A DNA stretch of 64,000 nucleotides from NCBI RefSeq assembly GCF_027943255.1, contig NC_072893.1:93503784-93567783 (forward strand), written 5' to 3'. The position numbers were made by a program, and so were the translations under genes. The DNA comes from Anastrepha obliqua. Taxonomy: Eukaryota > Arthropoda > Insecta > Diptera > Tephritidae. Below the pieces are notes generated by a model. That model did no database searches, was not told where the DNA came from, and saw only the letters and a program-made list of their open reading frames with translations. Shown here in pieces: positions 32,038 to 44,044 of this stretch. Every line of letters starts with the position of its first letter. Positions within the stretch are counted from its first letter, which is position 1.

Positions 32038-34635
32038 TTTATATATCATATAGGTATATTTTTTACAAGGAAGAATACATCCAACATTATCAGAAAAATA
32101 AGTTCTCAAAAATTCAAGCGACTTGTGAGCTTTTTCAAAATTGCACTTTATTGTTCAATAAGTTATAAATTTGCATAATCCAAATTTATATAAAAATTTT
32201 GTTTAAAAAGTTTGACATTTTGGTAAAAAATTTTCCAGTTTTTTTTCAATTTCCACAACATGGATTTTTATAAAAAAATTACTAAAGTTAAATAAGAAAT
32301 AAAAAATTGTCAAAGCAAGCCAATAACTGGGCAATTATAATGAAGTTACAATATATTTAAAATCGTAGAAAAAAAAGAAGAAGAAAACAACCTTCCTAAA
32401 AAGCTTCTTCAAGTAAAAGTTAAGACGAATGCGGAAAAAGAGAAATGATATGAATAAAAAAGAAAAAAACTTTAAATTCATTATTACTTGCACACTTGCA
32501 AAAGTTTGCTCTGCAGCGCCAGTGCCATAAGCATACTGCACTGTTAGTCCTAAACTAGAAATTTCTCTAGGAAATTCCCCACAGGGTTTACCTTCTCTTA
32601 TAACACATACGTATGCATTCGAGTGTAAGGACATTTACATGCACATTTAAATATGTATTTCATACTTTCTTGTTTGTGGCGTCTTGCTTCTGCGCGTATC
32701 TTGTAGATTGTCTTCATTAAATAATATTGCCTTCTATGTTTTCTGCCAATGAAGCATTTAAGTTCAATTTGACTGTATATTTTCTTTATTGTGGCTCGGT
32801 CAAAGCTTGGAGTTTTTTGTTTTCTGTAAATGGCAATTTTTCCTCGATTAATTCGAATGTCTGCTGGAAACTGCAAGCGAGTCTTTATCTTCAATGCTAC
32901 AGCTTTATAAATTTAGTAGATTCCGTTCTTTAGCTTCTTTTCTTCATATGTGTTTGCCATTTGCTGGCTTGGCAATTAATTGCCCTTTGAGGTCATTGTG
33001 GCAATGCTACTGGATGCTGCAATTACTTATTCCGCACATGCATGAGTATGTACATATCTATTAACAGTAGGAGTATTTGTGCTGCACGATTTGTCTGTAT
33101 CAGCTTCCTTTTTTGCTGTGTTTTATTTCTCTTAGTTCGCTTGAGTGCTGCAATTTTTTAGAACCGGAAAGTCTCTATATAAATTAACCTCTAGAAATTA
33201 GGTCGAATTTGTTAATTGAAGTGTTTGCAACATACCGTAATGTGTAATTTGTTGTGACTTGTGACAAAGTGAGGGACAAATATGGTGGGTAATATCTGTT
33301 ACTTTTAAGCCGCGAAGGCAATAATCTAAATACTTTTTCTTATTATATATATTTTTTTATTGTTTTATCTGTCAACCCATATTTTTTTTGTGTATAAATT
33401 TTTGTATTTTTGTTTAACTTTCCCACTCACCTGTTTTACTCCACTCTTCCCTCTTGAACACATTCGCTAGAGGCCGAATGGCAGGCGTGCCTATGTAAAG
33501 TCAAATTTAGTTATTAACCCTAACAAATTTATTTCGTGCGCCCCAAAAGTACTCAAGTCATGGATACTCACATACATGCCTTTCAAAAAACAAAAAAAGA
33601 GAAACAAAACAAAATATACGTTATTTGAAAAATTTGCATTTGCCCCAAAAACACTTCACAGCTGAGCTGCACAGCAGGAGACTTGGCCGTGTGAAAAGTT
33701 GGCGCCGCTGCAGCTGCTTGGCCATTCATTATTTCCCAAAGAGTTTTGCTCGCACCAATTTCCTGCACTCCACCAACTGCAACAAAAACAAATGCTTTTT
33801 GTCTATTTCAACCTTACTGCACTTTCTTTGGTGGCCTTGTACGTGCCGGTCTGGGTCAACGCCACTGCCCAGCCCCAGCACCACGTGCTGGCCACAATTC
33901 CCATTGTATGCAACCTAATTCTAGTTGATTGTGCAACAAATCTTACATCGTCCATTGTAATCAAGCCTAATATAATGAAATAATGCTCGGGCCCATCTTG
34001 CTATTGTGGTGTCTGCTTTTTCTTTTCTCCCTTTTTGATTTAACTTCTGATTATTGCATTTAGTCAGTTATTTTCATTCGTATTCTAATTTGTTGGAATG
34101 GCTGTGCTTAGTTGTGGTTTTTGGCCTATTGACCAGAGGCAATGCACACAAACTTAATGTGTCTTCACGATTTGTGTGCGTACACCTGCAGCGGAAGAAT
34201 ATTGAGGAATGTATGTACTTAAAAAGAATTACTTGAACTAAATTTCCTATAAATTAGGCTTTCAATTCGACTGGAAATTTTAGAATTGGAGGGTTCTAAG
34301 TGTAGGGTTTATACCTATATTAAACTTTTTTATACAATTATCTATAACATATTTATAAAAAATACCAAATGAGTACTCGAACAGTAAGTAAATCGACGAA
34401 TACTTCATTAAAGGTCTATTAAAAATTATTATCTCTAAGAAAAATTGCGAAATTCCTAATTCGTTATTCAAAGCAAATATCGAGGACCACGTCTTAATTT
34501 TTTTTTTTATTTTTATTTAGTAAATTATGACACTCCATAAATGTTTGGCCACTTTTGCTGAACATAGTTCTAGCCCTGGACGTTAATCCTTTTTTATTTA
34601 TTTTCAAAGGATAATGATAGGTACATATGCGTCGT
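32038..34635. other. Non-coding stretch
   Basis: No gene recognised. The frame 33699-33983 includes a hydrophobic run (LTALSLVALYVPVWV) that looks signal-peptide-like, but it overlaps other open frames and has no supporting context. A/T-rich tracts lie at 32200-32480. I see no transposon termini here. Confidence 0.5.
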
Positions 34636-35410
34636 TTCTTCTACTTTATTGGCGCAGTAACCGCCTAAGTGATTTTGGGCGAGTTCAACATAGCGCGTCA
34701 ATCGCTTGTTTCATGTACTAACCGACGCCAATTAGAAATGCCAAGTGAAACCAAGTCCTTCTTCACTTGGTCCTTCCAAAGTAGTGGAGCTCTTTCTCTG
34801 CTACTATCCTCGGCCATCGTATCGAATATTTTCAGAGCCGGATTGTTTGTGTCCATTCAAGTGGCATGACCTAGCCGGCGGAGACGCTGAGTTTTAATTT
34901 TCTGCACTATGTCCATGTACGCACACAGCTCATCATTTCATCGCTTTCAATATTTGCTGTCGCCAACGCGCAAAAGGCCTATCAGGTGTTGTTATCATCC
35001 AAGCTTCTTCGCTTTTCAATGGGACGGAGATGATGTGATACTTATAAAGTGTTATTTTCGTTCATCGAGAAAGAGCTTCACTACTCAATTGCATATTTAC
35101 TCTGAAGTATCACTTGTTGGCAGGAGAGATTCCCGTTGGATCTCAAGGCTGACACTATTATCGTTTTTGATACAGATTCCCAGTGAATGAAGTGCTCTAA
35201 TTTTCTAAGTTTATAACTGTAAATAGTGATGGGATTGTTAAAGCATAAATGCGCTGAAATTTTGTGTGATATACTTCGTTTTGCCCTCGTTAACCTCCAG
35301 ACTGATTATATCGATATCATCGGCATTCGTTCTTGTTCAAAGATTGTGCCAACTCATACGCAGAGATATCATATTAAGAGGATGGTTCCATGTGTAGAAG
35401 TCCACGCAAG
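34636..35410 (-). pseudogene. RTE-like LINE, decayed 3' part
   Basis: It is collinear with the better copy at 62916-64000. Reading right to left: a YADD-equivalent (NADDIDII near 35310), KTKY, then sequence equivalent to the FGLSRQLSSKVLSRRTKL, ELYELYDDIDI and NWRRLARERNDWRALL regions in shifted frames, ending at the shared 3' end (CGGTTACTGCGCCAATAAAG on the minus strand, 34636-34670). Many stops and indels make it much older than the 62916 copy. The two 3' ends coincide within a few bases, supporting a true element end with a short AAGAAG-type tail. Confidence 0.75.
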
Positions 35411-35639
35411 CGGGAAAAGTCTCTGATGGCCTTCCGTACCCAAGTGTCCTCTGGGTAGCTAACGAACAGCCGTTCGAGAGCGAGCTAATGTGAGAAGGTG
35501 GGTTGTTTCAAGAAATCTGATTCTGCGCTGTGTTTGGGACCCACCACGTAATAATGATCCCCCGCTAGTTGATGTCCTCGTAAAAGAAATGGGTGGCATA
35601 ATTGCTACGCATTGGATTGCAACATTGGAACTTGCGACG

Positions 35640-36240
35640 TATACTACAGCTGCGGATGGATGTAAAAGAGCACAAAGGTGCATCAAAGAGAGATTTTTTA
35701 ACATCTCGCTCATTTGCGTCCACGCCCAGATGGAAGCGAAGGAAAGTTTGATTTTATAAGCGCTTGGAACGTTCCTATGAGTACTGCCCCCGCCATGACA
35801 TAAATAGGAGGGCTTTAATGACAGAGAGGGCAAGGATAGGACATCGGCTAACCGACTTCGCCGTGGATCGGAACATGGTAGTCTCCAGAACCAGATTTCA
35901 GCACGAAAAAAATACACCAAGCTACGTGGCTGCCTCCTGATTGAAAAACACGAAACCAGATTGATTATTTTACGATAGATGAAAGGCGTGCTTCTAGTGT
36001 TTTTGATGTATGTACGATCAGAGGACCTAAAATATACTCGGATCATTATCTTCTTGCAGCCAAAATACGCACATACCTCTGTGCAGCAAAAAACGTACGT
36101 TTAACTACGCAAAGAATTTACGACATCAAAAAGCTGCAATCGCAGCAGACAGTCAGACGATTCGGTACTCGTCCCTTAGTCCTGCTCTCAGAGAGTACTG
36201 CCCAACTATCCGGCATGCACGAGCGATGAAGCAGAATTTC
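35640..36240 (+). pseudogene. APE-type endonuclease fragment of a LINE
   Basis: Plus strand: RFFNISLICVHAQMEAKES, a stop, then in another frame ERSYEYCPRHDIN, then GHRLTDFAVDRNMVV, RTRFQHEK and finally TIRGPKIYSDHYLLAAKIRT followed by AKNVRLTTQRIYDIKKLQSQ. Order and content follow the N-terminal apurinic-like endonuclease of RTE-type LINEs. SDHYLL is the conserved SDH catalytic motif. The GDFNA block that should follow PRHDI is deleted. It points away from the RTE-like fragment at 34636-35410, so it is either a separate insertion or the inverted 5' part of the same one. The 195-residue minus-strand frame across it is a shadow. Confidence 0.75.
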
Positions 36241-38891
36241 CCATTCTCTACATACCGCCGCCGAATAAGAAATCGGATGTCAATCGCCATATACTTTTTG
36301 TAGCATTAGCTACGTTAAGGTACACGATTTCTCAGTTTAAAATATCAAATCAATCGCAGCTCTTTGTTTGAAACTCATTTACCGACCACAAGTGGGACTG
36401 GCCTATCGAATTCAATACAAAAAAATGGTGGCATGAAATATTTTTATTTATAAAAATATGGGTTTTTTTGTTGAATAGGGTGTGTAATTTTATATATGTA
36501 CGTGTACAATAAATGACTGCAACTTGACATAACGTTTCACTTACTTTTACTTTCCACAACATTAATCACGTTTTAACTTTTAACTATTTTAGTTGTTGTT
36601 GTTGTTGTTGTTAAAGTTATTGTATTATTCTAGCCTTCCCGTCTACCTGAGCATGCACCCCTATAGCTAATGTTATGCTACATTTGATGTCAAAGTTGAA
36701 GCGATTGAGTTGGACTGCAATAATTTTCATACAAATACAAGTATAATATAAACAAAATTTATGTGTTTTATTTGTTACACATTCTGTAATTTCTTTGTTT
36801 ACCACTCTACCGTACCGTATTGTCGCTGCCAGACAGGCTTGCGGCTTGCCTCAACATCAATTCGGCACACTCCAATGGGCGCAAATGTGAGTCAGTGGGA
36901 GCAAAGTCATCGCTCCTTTATCTGTGGGTCAGCATGCTATCTGAGTGTATGCCAGTCAATCAGTCAATCGAGCATTTAGTCAGCCAATCAGCCATTCGTG
37001 AAGGCATTCCGTTAGTTGGTAAATGATTGCTTGTGTCAAACATTTAACTGCCAGTTGTGACTACAGCAGCGACAGTTATATGTTTGTGTTGTGACCGCCT
37101 TGCGCCCTCAATGTCTATAAATGTGCATTCCTATACACACACAGTCACACTAATATATATAGTATGTATATACATATATAAACATATTTTTGTTTTCATA
37201 TTATTGTGCCCTCACAATGCCACTAGCACACTACTTTGGCCGCCCCTTTGAGATATCTGCCTCTGCAGCCGCATCCTCTGTTTTCATGTAAAACAGCTAC
37301 CGAAAATGATTGATTAATTTTGTGTGTGAATAGTAAACTCCACATTATTTACGAGCCATTGCAGATGTTGCCACCAAAGCAAGCATACTTGTAGCAGTAA
37401 ACGACAGCAACATGGACAATTGTAGCAAGTCGTTGCTGTCCATGCCTCAAACGCTTCTCCATTTTCTTCTACCATTTTTCCTGAAATTTGCATAGCATTT
37501 CATAAAGTTTTTCGTATCACCAGCTTCTGTTTCCCATTTATTTATTCCCTTTTAGTGGCTTTATTTCCATTTGTGGCAATCCATCACAGTTTTTAAGCAG
37601 CATTGCTCATACCATTTAATCACTAAATTAGTGGTTTTGAACTCAATTTCACTCTTTGCCCTTTTCGGTTTAGCTTTCCTGGTATTTTATTAGCATTTTT
37701 TGACTCGCCACTTTGACTTTTTGGAATTTCGTAACTTTAATTGATTAGCAGCCAGCCACCAGTTTTACTCCACCGGCAATCTGGTTATATAATAAAACAA
37801 TTTGTTGTTGCTACATAGTTAAATGGTTGAAATAGCGCAAAAATATAAATATGTAGTTAATCTAACAATTTTATTTTGAAGCATTAAAACAGTGTTAATG
37901 ACCCGTTAATAGTAACACTAAATTTTTTTCACATTGTTTGCATGGCTTTTGGTTTTGTGTAGTGGAATTTTTTTGTCGATTTTTGTTTAATTTCCCCTCT
38001 GTTCTTAGCTTTGGTAAAAGCTTGGATAATTAGTTAATTGCTGGCCTTGTGAATAATGGGGCGTAGTTGTAAGACCTATAGGAAGGGTGCGGTATAAAAA
38101 TGGCAAGTTTGTTATTAATATACGAGTACTTTTATATAAGTATACATTTGGTCAATTATTTAGGCTTTCAGTTAGATTTACCTTGATAATGCAGCGATAA
38201 GGAATAAGTTTGGCTTTCTCTGAAAGAGACGCTCTCATCAAGAGAGGTTTATTCAGTGTGACCTACAGCCAGAGTTACTGCTGGTTTCTGTAAGAAATCC
38301 GTAAAATTGCCCATTTAATGACGTCACATTCGATTCAATCAAAACTGCTCGAAGGGTCCAGAAAAAGTGTTTCTTTAAGCATTAATCGATAAAATTCGGA
38401 ACTGTGAGAGAAATGGTATGCCTATCAAGCAAAGTGTGAAGTCGAAGCAACAAATGTTTGTGGAAACATTCAGAAAAGTAAGCATGAAAATCAAAATGGG
38501 TATACCGAAATTTTAATATTAATAAATAACTACTTACCTATACCTCCCCAAAAATGTGCAATGATTTCATGTTAAAATACGTAGAATAAATACAGGGAAG
38601 TACACTCGACCTTTGCATTTGGGAAAGCAGCATATTGAGGACCCACATGTTCAGTGGATACACTGTCCATGGCTCTAGACGTTGTTGCTTGAAAACGCTA
38701 GATATCCGTTGCATATGACTTCGTTTAGAAAAAAATGAGTTCTAGAGCCTCACAGCATTCATGATGAGCCTTGATGAAGACAAGTAGGAATATTTGTGGA
38801 CAATCAGAACTAATAAATCTCATCAATCTGCATTTTTCGTAAAGGTATTTGGGAGTCTTCAATTCTATGAGCCTAACTTACTTATCATATA
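36241..38891. other. Non-coding stretch
   Basis: No gene recognised. A perfect GTT microsatellite lies at 36593-36613. TATA/CATA-rich patches occur around 37155-37190. Nothing resembling transposon ends was found. Confidence 0.5.
36593..36613. repeat. (GTT)n microsatellite
   Basis: Seven consecutive GTT triplets. Confidence 0.9.
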
Positions 38892-39122
38892 CGGCGGTCG
38901 CCGTAGCCGAGTGGTTTGTTGCGTGATTACCATTCAGAATTCAGAGAGAACATAGGCTCGAATCTCGGTGAAACACCAAAATGAAGAAACGTTTTTTCTA
39001 TTAGCGGTAACCCCTCGACAGGCAATGGTAAGCCTCCGTGTGTATTTCTGCCATGAGAAAGCTCCTCATAAAAAATATTTGCCGTTCCTAGTCGGCAATT
39101 TCTAAGCGCCAAATAATCATAA
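38892..39122 (+). mobile_element. tRNA-derived SINE, 3' region mostly deleted
   Basis: It starts CGGCGGTCGCCGTAGCCGAG and has a B box near GGCTCGAATCTCGGTG, then ACAGGCAATGGTAAGCCTCC and CTGCCATGAGAAAGCTCCTC as in the 54766 copy. The segment between the CGGC block (about 39098) and the terminal GCGCCAA is deleted. Confidence 0.88.
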
Positions 39123-39420
39123 AAACACAATCGCTGTAAACTCGAGTTAATGGTGCATTGTGAACAAAACACAAATTAAGAGCGTTAAAGGTAAAAATGG
39201 TTCTTAAATAGCAAATAAGTAATGCAAATATGGTTTCCTTCGATACAAGTGATGTGCCTTTACAAGCCCTTCATGAACTCAACCTGTAAGTTACCCTACA
39301 TTGGGATGCACATAAGTCCCTGAAGTCAAGAAAGCGTCTTTCTATAGAACGTTGCTGTCTCTCAAATAATTTTACTACACAACCTTTGGAAATAAATCCT
39401 TGCGAGCATTTGCCTAAAAA

Positions 39421-39630
39421 ATGGAAAAAAGTGAAATTCGTGTCATCGTTATGCACTATTTTTGGCGCGAAAAACTAATCACGAATATCAACAAATCCTT
39501 GGAAATTATTCTGGATAATCTAAACCATCTATTTGGTGGTTGATCAAGTGGTTCTGATATTTCTGGTCGCTCAAATGGGATCACCACATCAGAAATACTC
39601 GATGAAGTCCTTGGTTTAACGGAATGACAT
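39421..39630 (+). pseudogene. Possible mariner transposase N-terminus scrap
   Basis: MEKSEIRVIVMHYFWREKLI, then INKSLEIILDNLNHLFGG, resembles the first helix-turn-helix of SETMAR-type mariner transposases, which often begin MEKSEIR with hydrophobic residues at similar spacing. No catalytic block follows and no terminal repeat was found. It is abutted by a LINE tail in the opposite orientation. Confidence 0.4.
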
Positions 39631-39635
39631 TGGAC

Positions 39636-39990
39636 TATCTTCTTCTTCTTAGCATCACAGTCCTTGGTGAACCATTGCTTCATTCACAATCTTTTCCCAC
39701 CCGTCTCTATCTACGGTTACTTCCTTCAATCGCCGCACCTTCAGCTTTGCAAGGTCATCTTCAACGTCTTCGAATCATCTCTTTCTTCTTCGGCTTCCAA
39801 TAGCTCGTAATTCAACTGTCTTTCGAGTTGTTCTCTCCTTAGGAATTCTAAACTCGTGTCCAAGCCATCTTATCATCTGTGATTTTATAAATCTAATCAC
39901 AGTTTCATGTTTTGCTAAAAGCTTCAGCTCATGATTATACCGAAAAATACCAAATATGCAATAAAAAGGGCGTAGCACTGTTTGGAGTGT
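39636..39990 (-). pseudogene. LINE C-terminal tail scrap (RTE-like)
   Basis: Minus strand: NHELKLLAKHETVIRFIKSQ, then MIRWLGHEFRIPKERTTRKT, corresponds to NxELYxLYxxxDIxxxIKxxRLRWLGHVxRM in RTE-type LINE C-termini. It continues through shifted frames to VTVDRDGWEKIVNEAMVHQG near 39660-39700, and ends near an AAGAAGAAGA tract (39636-39650), a plausible 3' tail. It is a different subfamily from the 62916 copy. Confidence 0.68.
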
Positions 39991-40152
39991 TTTCGGTAAA
40001 GGGATATCTGATAGTCCTTAGTTCTTTATTTATTCCGTTTGAGAACTATGATTTTTCAAAAGCTCGCAAAAACTCTCTGTACTCGTGGTCAACGTAAATG
40101 CTGAAATTTAAAGGGCTTAGTAATTTATGCACTCAATATTCCATATGTTTTC

Positions 40153-40399
40153 GGTGCTTGGCTCCTCCTACTATTTGTGGCGTGCGTCTTGATGTTGTTT
40201 CACAAACGGAGGGACCTACAGTTTCAAGCCGACTCCGAACGGCAGATATTTTTATGAAGAGCTTTTTCATGGCAGAAATACACTCGGAGGTTTGCCATTG
40301 CCCGCCGAGGGGTGACCGCTATTAGAAAAATGTTTTTCTGAATTTTGGTGTTTCACCGAGATTCGAACCCTCGTTCGCTCTGTGAATTCCGAATGGTAG
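40153..40399 (-). mobile_element. tRNA-derived SINE, 5' truncated
   Basis: All blocks of the SINE from the 3' CCACAAATAGTAGGAGGAGC through GGTCCCTCCGTTTGTG and AATGGCAAACCTCCGAGTGT to the B box (GGTTCGAATCTCGGTG, here AGGGTTCGAATCTC) are present on the minus strand. It stops at CTACCATTCGGAATTC, so the A box is missing. Confidence 0.88.
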
Positions 40400-40659
40400 T
40401 TAAAAAAAAGTAAATAACTAAATATTTACGTTTCTATTTAGGTCGAAATGGGCATCGTCTGATATATATGTAAATAAGGTTGAGCTTGTTTTTATACCCT
40501 TCCACCAATTGAAGAAGCTTCTAGCGAAGTTCTTTGCGGATCGAAAAGTCTGTGAGACTAGTATCCTCAGTATTTGAGACTTTCAAGGAAACAAACTCGA
40601 AGCTTTATAGAGAAATATCGGCGATCTACTGACATCTATTTGAACAGATAAATTATTTG
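40400..40659. other. Short non-coding stretch
   Basis: Nothing recognised. Confidence 0.5.
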
Positions 40660-40661
40660 TA

Positions 40662-41908
40662 ACAGGTGGCGCAAAATTAACCTTGCGATGTTTTTTGGCT
40701 GTAATTAAAAAAAATATGAAAAACTTTGATTCTTCTTGTGGATTATTTTTATTTGGTCTTTTAATTTTTTTTACATCAAGCCGACAATATGATGTCATGT
40801 AAATGGCCGCCGCCACAGTTGATTGCCATTTGAGCCCTTTTATGGCATTTTCCATCACTTTGACCAAACTTCCGGCGATAGGTCCTCACATTTTTGACGG
40901 ATATTGTCTTTAAGAACTGCAAGAGTCTGAGGCTTGTTGACTTAAACCCGCGACTTCAAAAAGCCCCACAAAAAGAAGTCTGGAGCGGTCAAATCAGGCG
41001 ATCTTGCTGGCCAGTGCAAATCGCCAAAACGGGAGATTAGGCGCCCGGGAAATGCATCCTTCAGCATATCGGTTGTGGCACGTGCAGTGTGTGCCGTTGC
41101 ACCGTCCTGTTGGAACCACATGTTTTCCAATCCCAATACATCAAGTTGCGGCAAAAAGAACTCGTTGATCATTGCTCTGTAGCGCTCACCATTCACAGTA
41201 ACCGTTTGGCCCGCGACGCCCTCGAAGAAAAAATGTCCGATGACTCCTCCAGCGAAAACAACACACCATACAGTGACTTTGAGCGGGTGTAATGGCTCTT
41301 CGTGGGTTACATTATCATGATTATTTTTGATGAAAAATTATCTTTCTCTTGGTGGTGATTAAGGATGGCTTGAGCGTATGTTAGACGCGATTGGCGGTCA
41401 GCAGCTAACAGCTGATGCACCGTCTGGACTTTGTACGGAAACATCTTCAAATCCTGTACCAAAATTCGCTGTAAAGACCGTCGACTGATACCCATTTGCG
41501 TGGCACGTCGTCTGGTCGATGTCGACGGAGCTTCCATGACATCCTCGGCTACAGCAGCAATATTCTCTGCAGAACGGCTACTCCGGGGTCTGCAACGCCT
41601 GGCAGCTTCTCGTGTTGTGCCAGTCTCTTCGAGGCGAGCGGCTAAACGTCGCAGTGTTTCACCAGTAGGCGTTGGACGGCGAGGAAATTTGCGACGAAAT
41701 TCACGTTGTGCCAAAGTCACCGACCGATTATTGGTCAAATAAATAGTCAGCAATATTCCGCATTCTGGAGCAGTGTAGCGTAACATTGTTTATTAACGTG
41801 TATTTCGCATGTGTTTACTACACAAATGTCAAAACAGAACTGACATTAGGGGCCAATCGCAAAATTTATAGCATTTTCTGATAGGAGGATTACTTTAGCG
41901 CCACCTGT
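40662..41908 (-). mobile_element. DD41D mariner-type element, both ends present (copy B)
   Basis: TA duplications lie at 40660-40661 and 41909-41910. The left terminus ACAGGTGGCGCAAAATTAAC and the reverse complement of the right, ACAGGTGGCGCTAAAGTAAT, are clear inverted repeats. It is 1247 bp long and carries an internally deleted transposase gene on the minus strand. It shares about 90% or more of readable sequence with truncated copy A at 882-1710. DD41D elements were described as rosa from tephritids; membership here is inferred from spacing, not from alignment. Confidence 0.93.
40780..41786 (-). pseudogene. DD41D transposase, first catalytic block deleted
   Basis: The start MLRYTAPECGILLTIYLTNN opens a DNA-binding region with REFRRKFPRRPTPTGETLRR and RRRATQMGISRRSLQRILVQ (two helix-turn-helix units). 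After NHHQEKDNFSSKII the sequence jumps about 92 bp: copy A shows the missing text contains the SDEAHF block, so the first aspartate is gone. The second frame (41292-40942) holds the intact FQQDGATAHT and WPARSPDLTAPDFFLWG blocks, with 41 residues between the two aspartates. Towards the C-terminus, frameshifts interrupt the CEDLSPEV and GGGHLHDII tail. It is non-functional but terminally complete, so it could in principle be moved by a related enzyme. Confidence 0.92.
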
Positions 41909-41910
41909 TA

Positions 41911-43820
41911 CATTCTGAGGTTTGCCATTGCCACATTTTTGGTCTCTATATATTACAGGGTGAGGTGGACTCTCTATCTTTGCCTACAAACACTTTCGCT
42001 CAGATGCTGAGTCAATGAATTGTGAAATGAGTGAATTGAAACGTCAAATGAATGAATTGTTGTAGGAATTTACTTGGCGTTATGTTAAAGCAAGCCCCAT
42101 AAGACTATAAAACTTGTTTTTCAATTAACATTGCATGCTATTATTTTATAAAAGACAGTTTGCAAATACTTTTTCGGCGTGTTATTTTAGGTCTTCAAAT
42201 TGTGTAAATAGGTCCACTGACTATGTCCAATTTTTTTATCCAAACAACGTGATTCAAAATATTGTAAGTGATTACATTAAGAAACCAATATTAAACCAGT
42301 AATTTTTTATATGAAAGAAGAATATTTCCCCTCAATATATTTGATATTTTAAAAGTATCTCTATTAGTTCCTTAAATGTATGAGTTTGAGAACGCCTAAC
42401 TGTGAAATAGTAAATATTATTTTGAATAAAAACAAACTGAGCGTAATGTAATTGAATTTTTTGGCTTTGTAACTGTCCCCTTTTTCTTTTTGCAACAATC
42501 ATTGCATGTCGTTCGTTGGTGCCAGTAGCATTTCTGCAAGTCACCATTTTTACCTATTTGATTTTGTGTTATTTTATTTTGCAGCTGATAAGACTCGCTG
42601 AACGGAAAAAATGTAACAGTTGTTTTGTGGCATGTATATAAATTGTATCGACTACCTTTTCTCTTCTTTTGCAATTGCAACGGAAACAACGGCAACGCTC
42701 TTCCGCTGAGCAAGTTTCGCCTCGGTTGCGCCTATGTTGCACTGCTGCACTTTTACAACGACTTGCATGTGGCTTTGGCGCTTAACTGTTTTTTTTTGCA
42801 GCTTAGAAAAAGGTAAACATTTCGCACAGCTCCCCTCGTTTCCTTTTGAATTGTGGCGATTAAATCAATTATGGTTGCACTCAATAAATTTTCCAAACAT
42901 TTCATTCCACTTTTGCATACAAGATCTAGTCGATAGCCAGTAGGAAAATGTGCTTGTTTCAAGAATACAAGACTAAGTAAAATAAATTTATTGGATAGTA
43001 CAGTTGAATAGCGAACTTTGGAGGAGTGTATTTCAAACCCAAATTGATACAAAATTCGGTAGTATTCAAATGTTCTCTATGAATAAAAGTTCATAAGACA
43101 AGAAATTTATAATTAGCTTTGAGATGACTTTACGTCTATCCGTATGTATGCCAACTACAAGGTGTCCGGAAAGAACTGCCGATAATTATTAGCTTCAGAA
43201 CCCTCTTGTAACTATCGTCACTCTTGCAACTAATGTCTATCTTTGGAGAAAGACCTCACCGAACGCTTACTGAGGAAGCTTAGAACCAGTTAAATATGTG
43301 TCCCAAAATGCCTATACCGATCTTATTGATGCAATATTACCCTGTCCTTCCCCTGTACCTCTGTACATCAATTTGATAAGAAAGTTTTGAGAAGCAACCG
43401 AAAGAGTGGAACCGCATTCCCAGACTAATTTTAAGTCCGGTGATAACGAACTTGTGGTATTGTCTTCAGAATAAATGTTAACCTCCTGAACGGAAGTTGC
43501 ACCGAAGAACATACAAGCTGAAATACACCTTAACAATTCAAAAGCCGCCGTTTGCAAGTTTGAAATATCTACACTTAAAATATTGCACAAAACATTAAAA
43601 GCTCTGTTGTGTTTGAACCGGAGATATGAACGTTTGAATCATGGAAGATTTTGGGTTCTTAGCTAGCTACCTCACCAAAGAGAACATCATAAGGAATTTA
43701 ATTGGACAAAGACTCCCTTCAGTAGATATTAGAAATTGTCCTCGGACGCTAACTCTAAGCCGTTTGAAGAGTGCTGCAGATCTTTCACAGCAATAAATTG
43801 TGATATTTGATAATTGGTAC
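41911..43820. other. Non-coding stretch
   Basis: No gene recognised. The first 25 bases (through GAGGTTTGCCATTGCC) match an internal block of the SINE and may be a tiny SINE scrap. Open frames around 42330-42950 and 43310-43590 lack domains. Confidence 0.5.
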
Positions 43821-43827
43821 TACAGGC

Positions 43828-44040
43828 CTTGGCATGGAGCGATATTCAATTGAACAACGCGTGAAAGTGATCCCAGCGTTTTATGAAAATAAATGTTCGG
43901 CATAAAGTGCATTCCGCGTGATTCCGAGATGAGACGCATTTTCACCTAAAAGAATACGTTGACAAACAAAACAGCCGCATTTAGGGCACTAAAAATCCAA
44001 AAGTTCCAAGGACGCATTATCTCTTGAAAAAACGAGGCTA
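43828..44040 (+). pseudogene. IS630-type transposase scrap, internally deleted
   Basis: MERYSIEQRVKVIPAFYENK is the N-terminal helix region of DUF4817-type transposases (EQRVKVIxAFYENxxS pattern). About 40 codons later it jumps to DETHFHLKEYVDKQNSR, a stop, GTKNPKVP, the first catalytic block (usually SDEAHFHL..YVNKQNSRIWG). Everything between is deleted. It ends near 44040 with ATITV and abuts a different transposase scrap. Confidence 0.7.
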
Positions 44041-44044
44041 AATA

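Noticed and set aside
30871..32178. Apparently conserved protein seen twice (residues starting KKHGPDIQHG)
   Set aside because: The two frames lie in the two arms of the inverted repeat, so identity is due to DNA duplication. Composition is A/T-run driven and no domain is visible.
33699..33983. Frame with a hydrophobic run that could be a secreted peptide
   Set aside because: Three overlapping frames are open here; there is no conserved domain, no splice or promoter context, and no supporting second exon.
35459..36046. 195-residue minus-strand open frame
   Set aside because: It is the complement of a decayed LINE endonuclease reading on the plus strand (SDHYLLAAKIR, FNISLICVHA), shows no domain itself and crosses known broken sequence.
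41909..41934. Mariner copy B inserted into a SINE
   Set aside because: The right flank carries about 20 bases matching the SINE body (GAGGTTTGCCATTGCC), but the left flank has no adjoining SINE sequence, so an insertion into a SINE is not shown.
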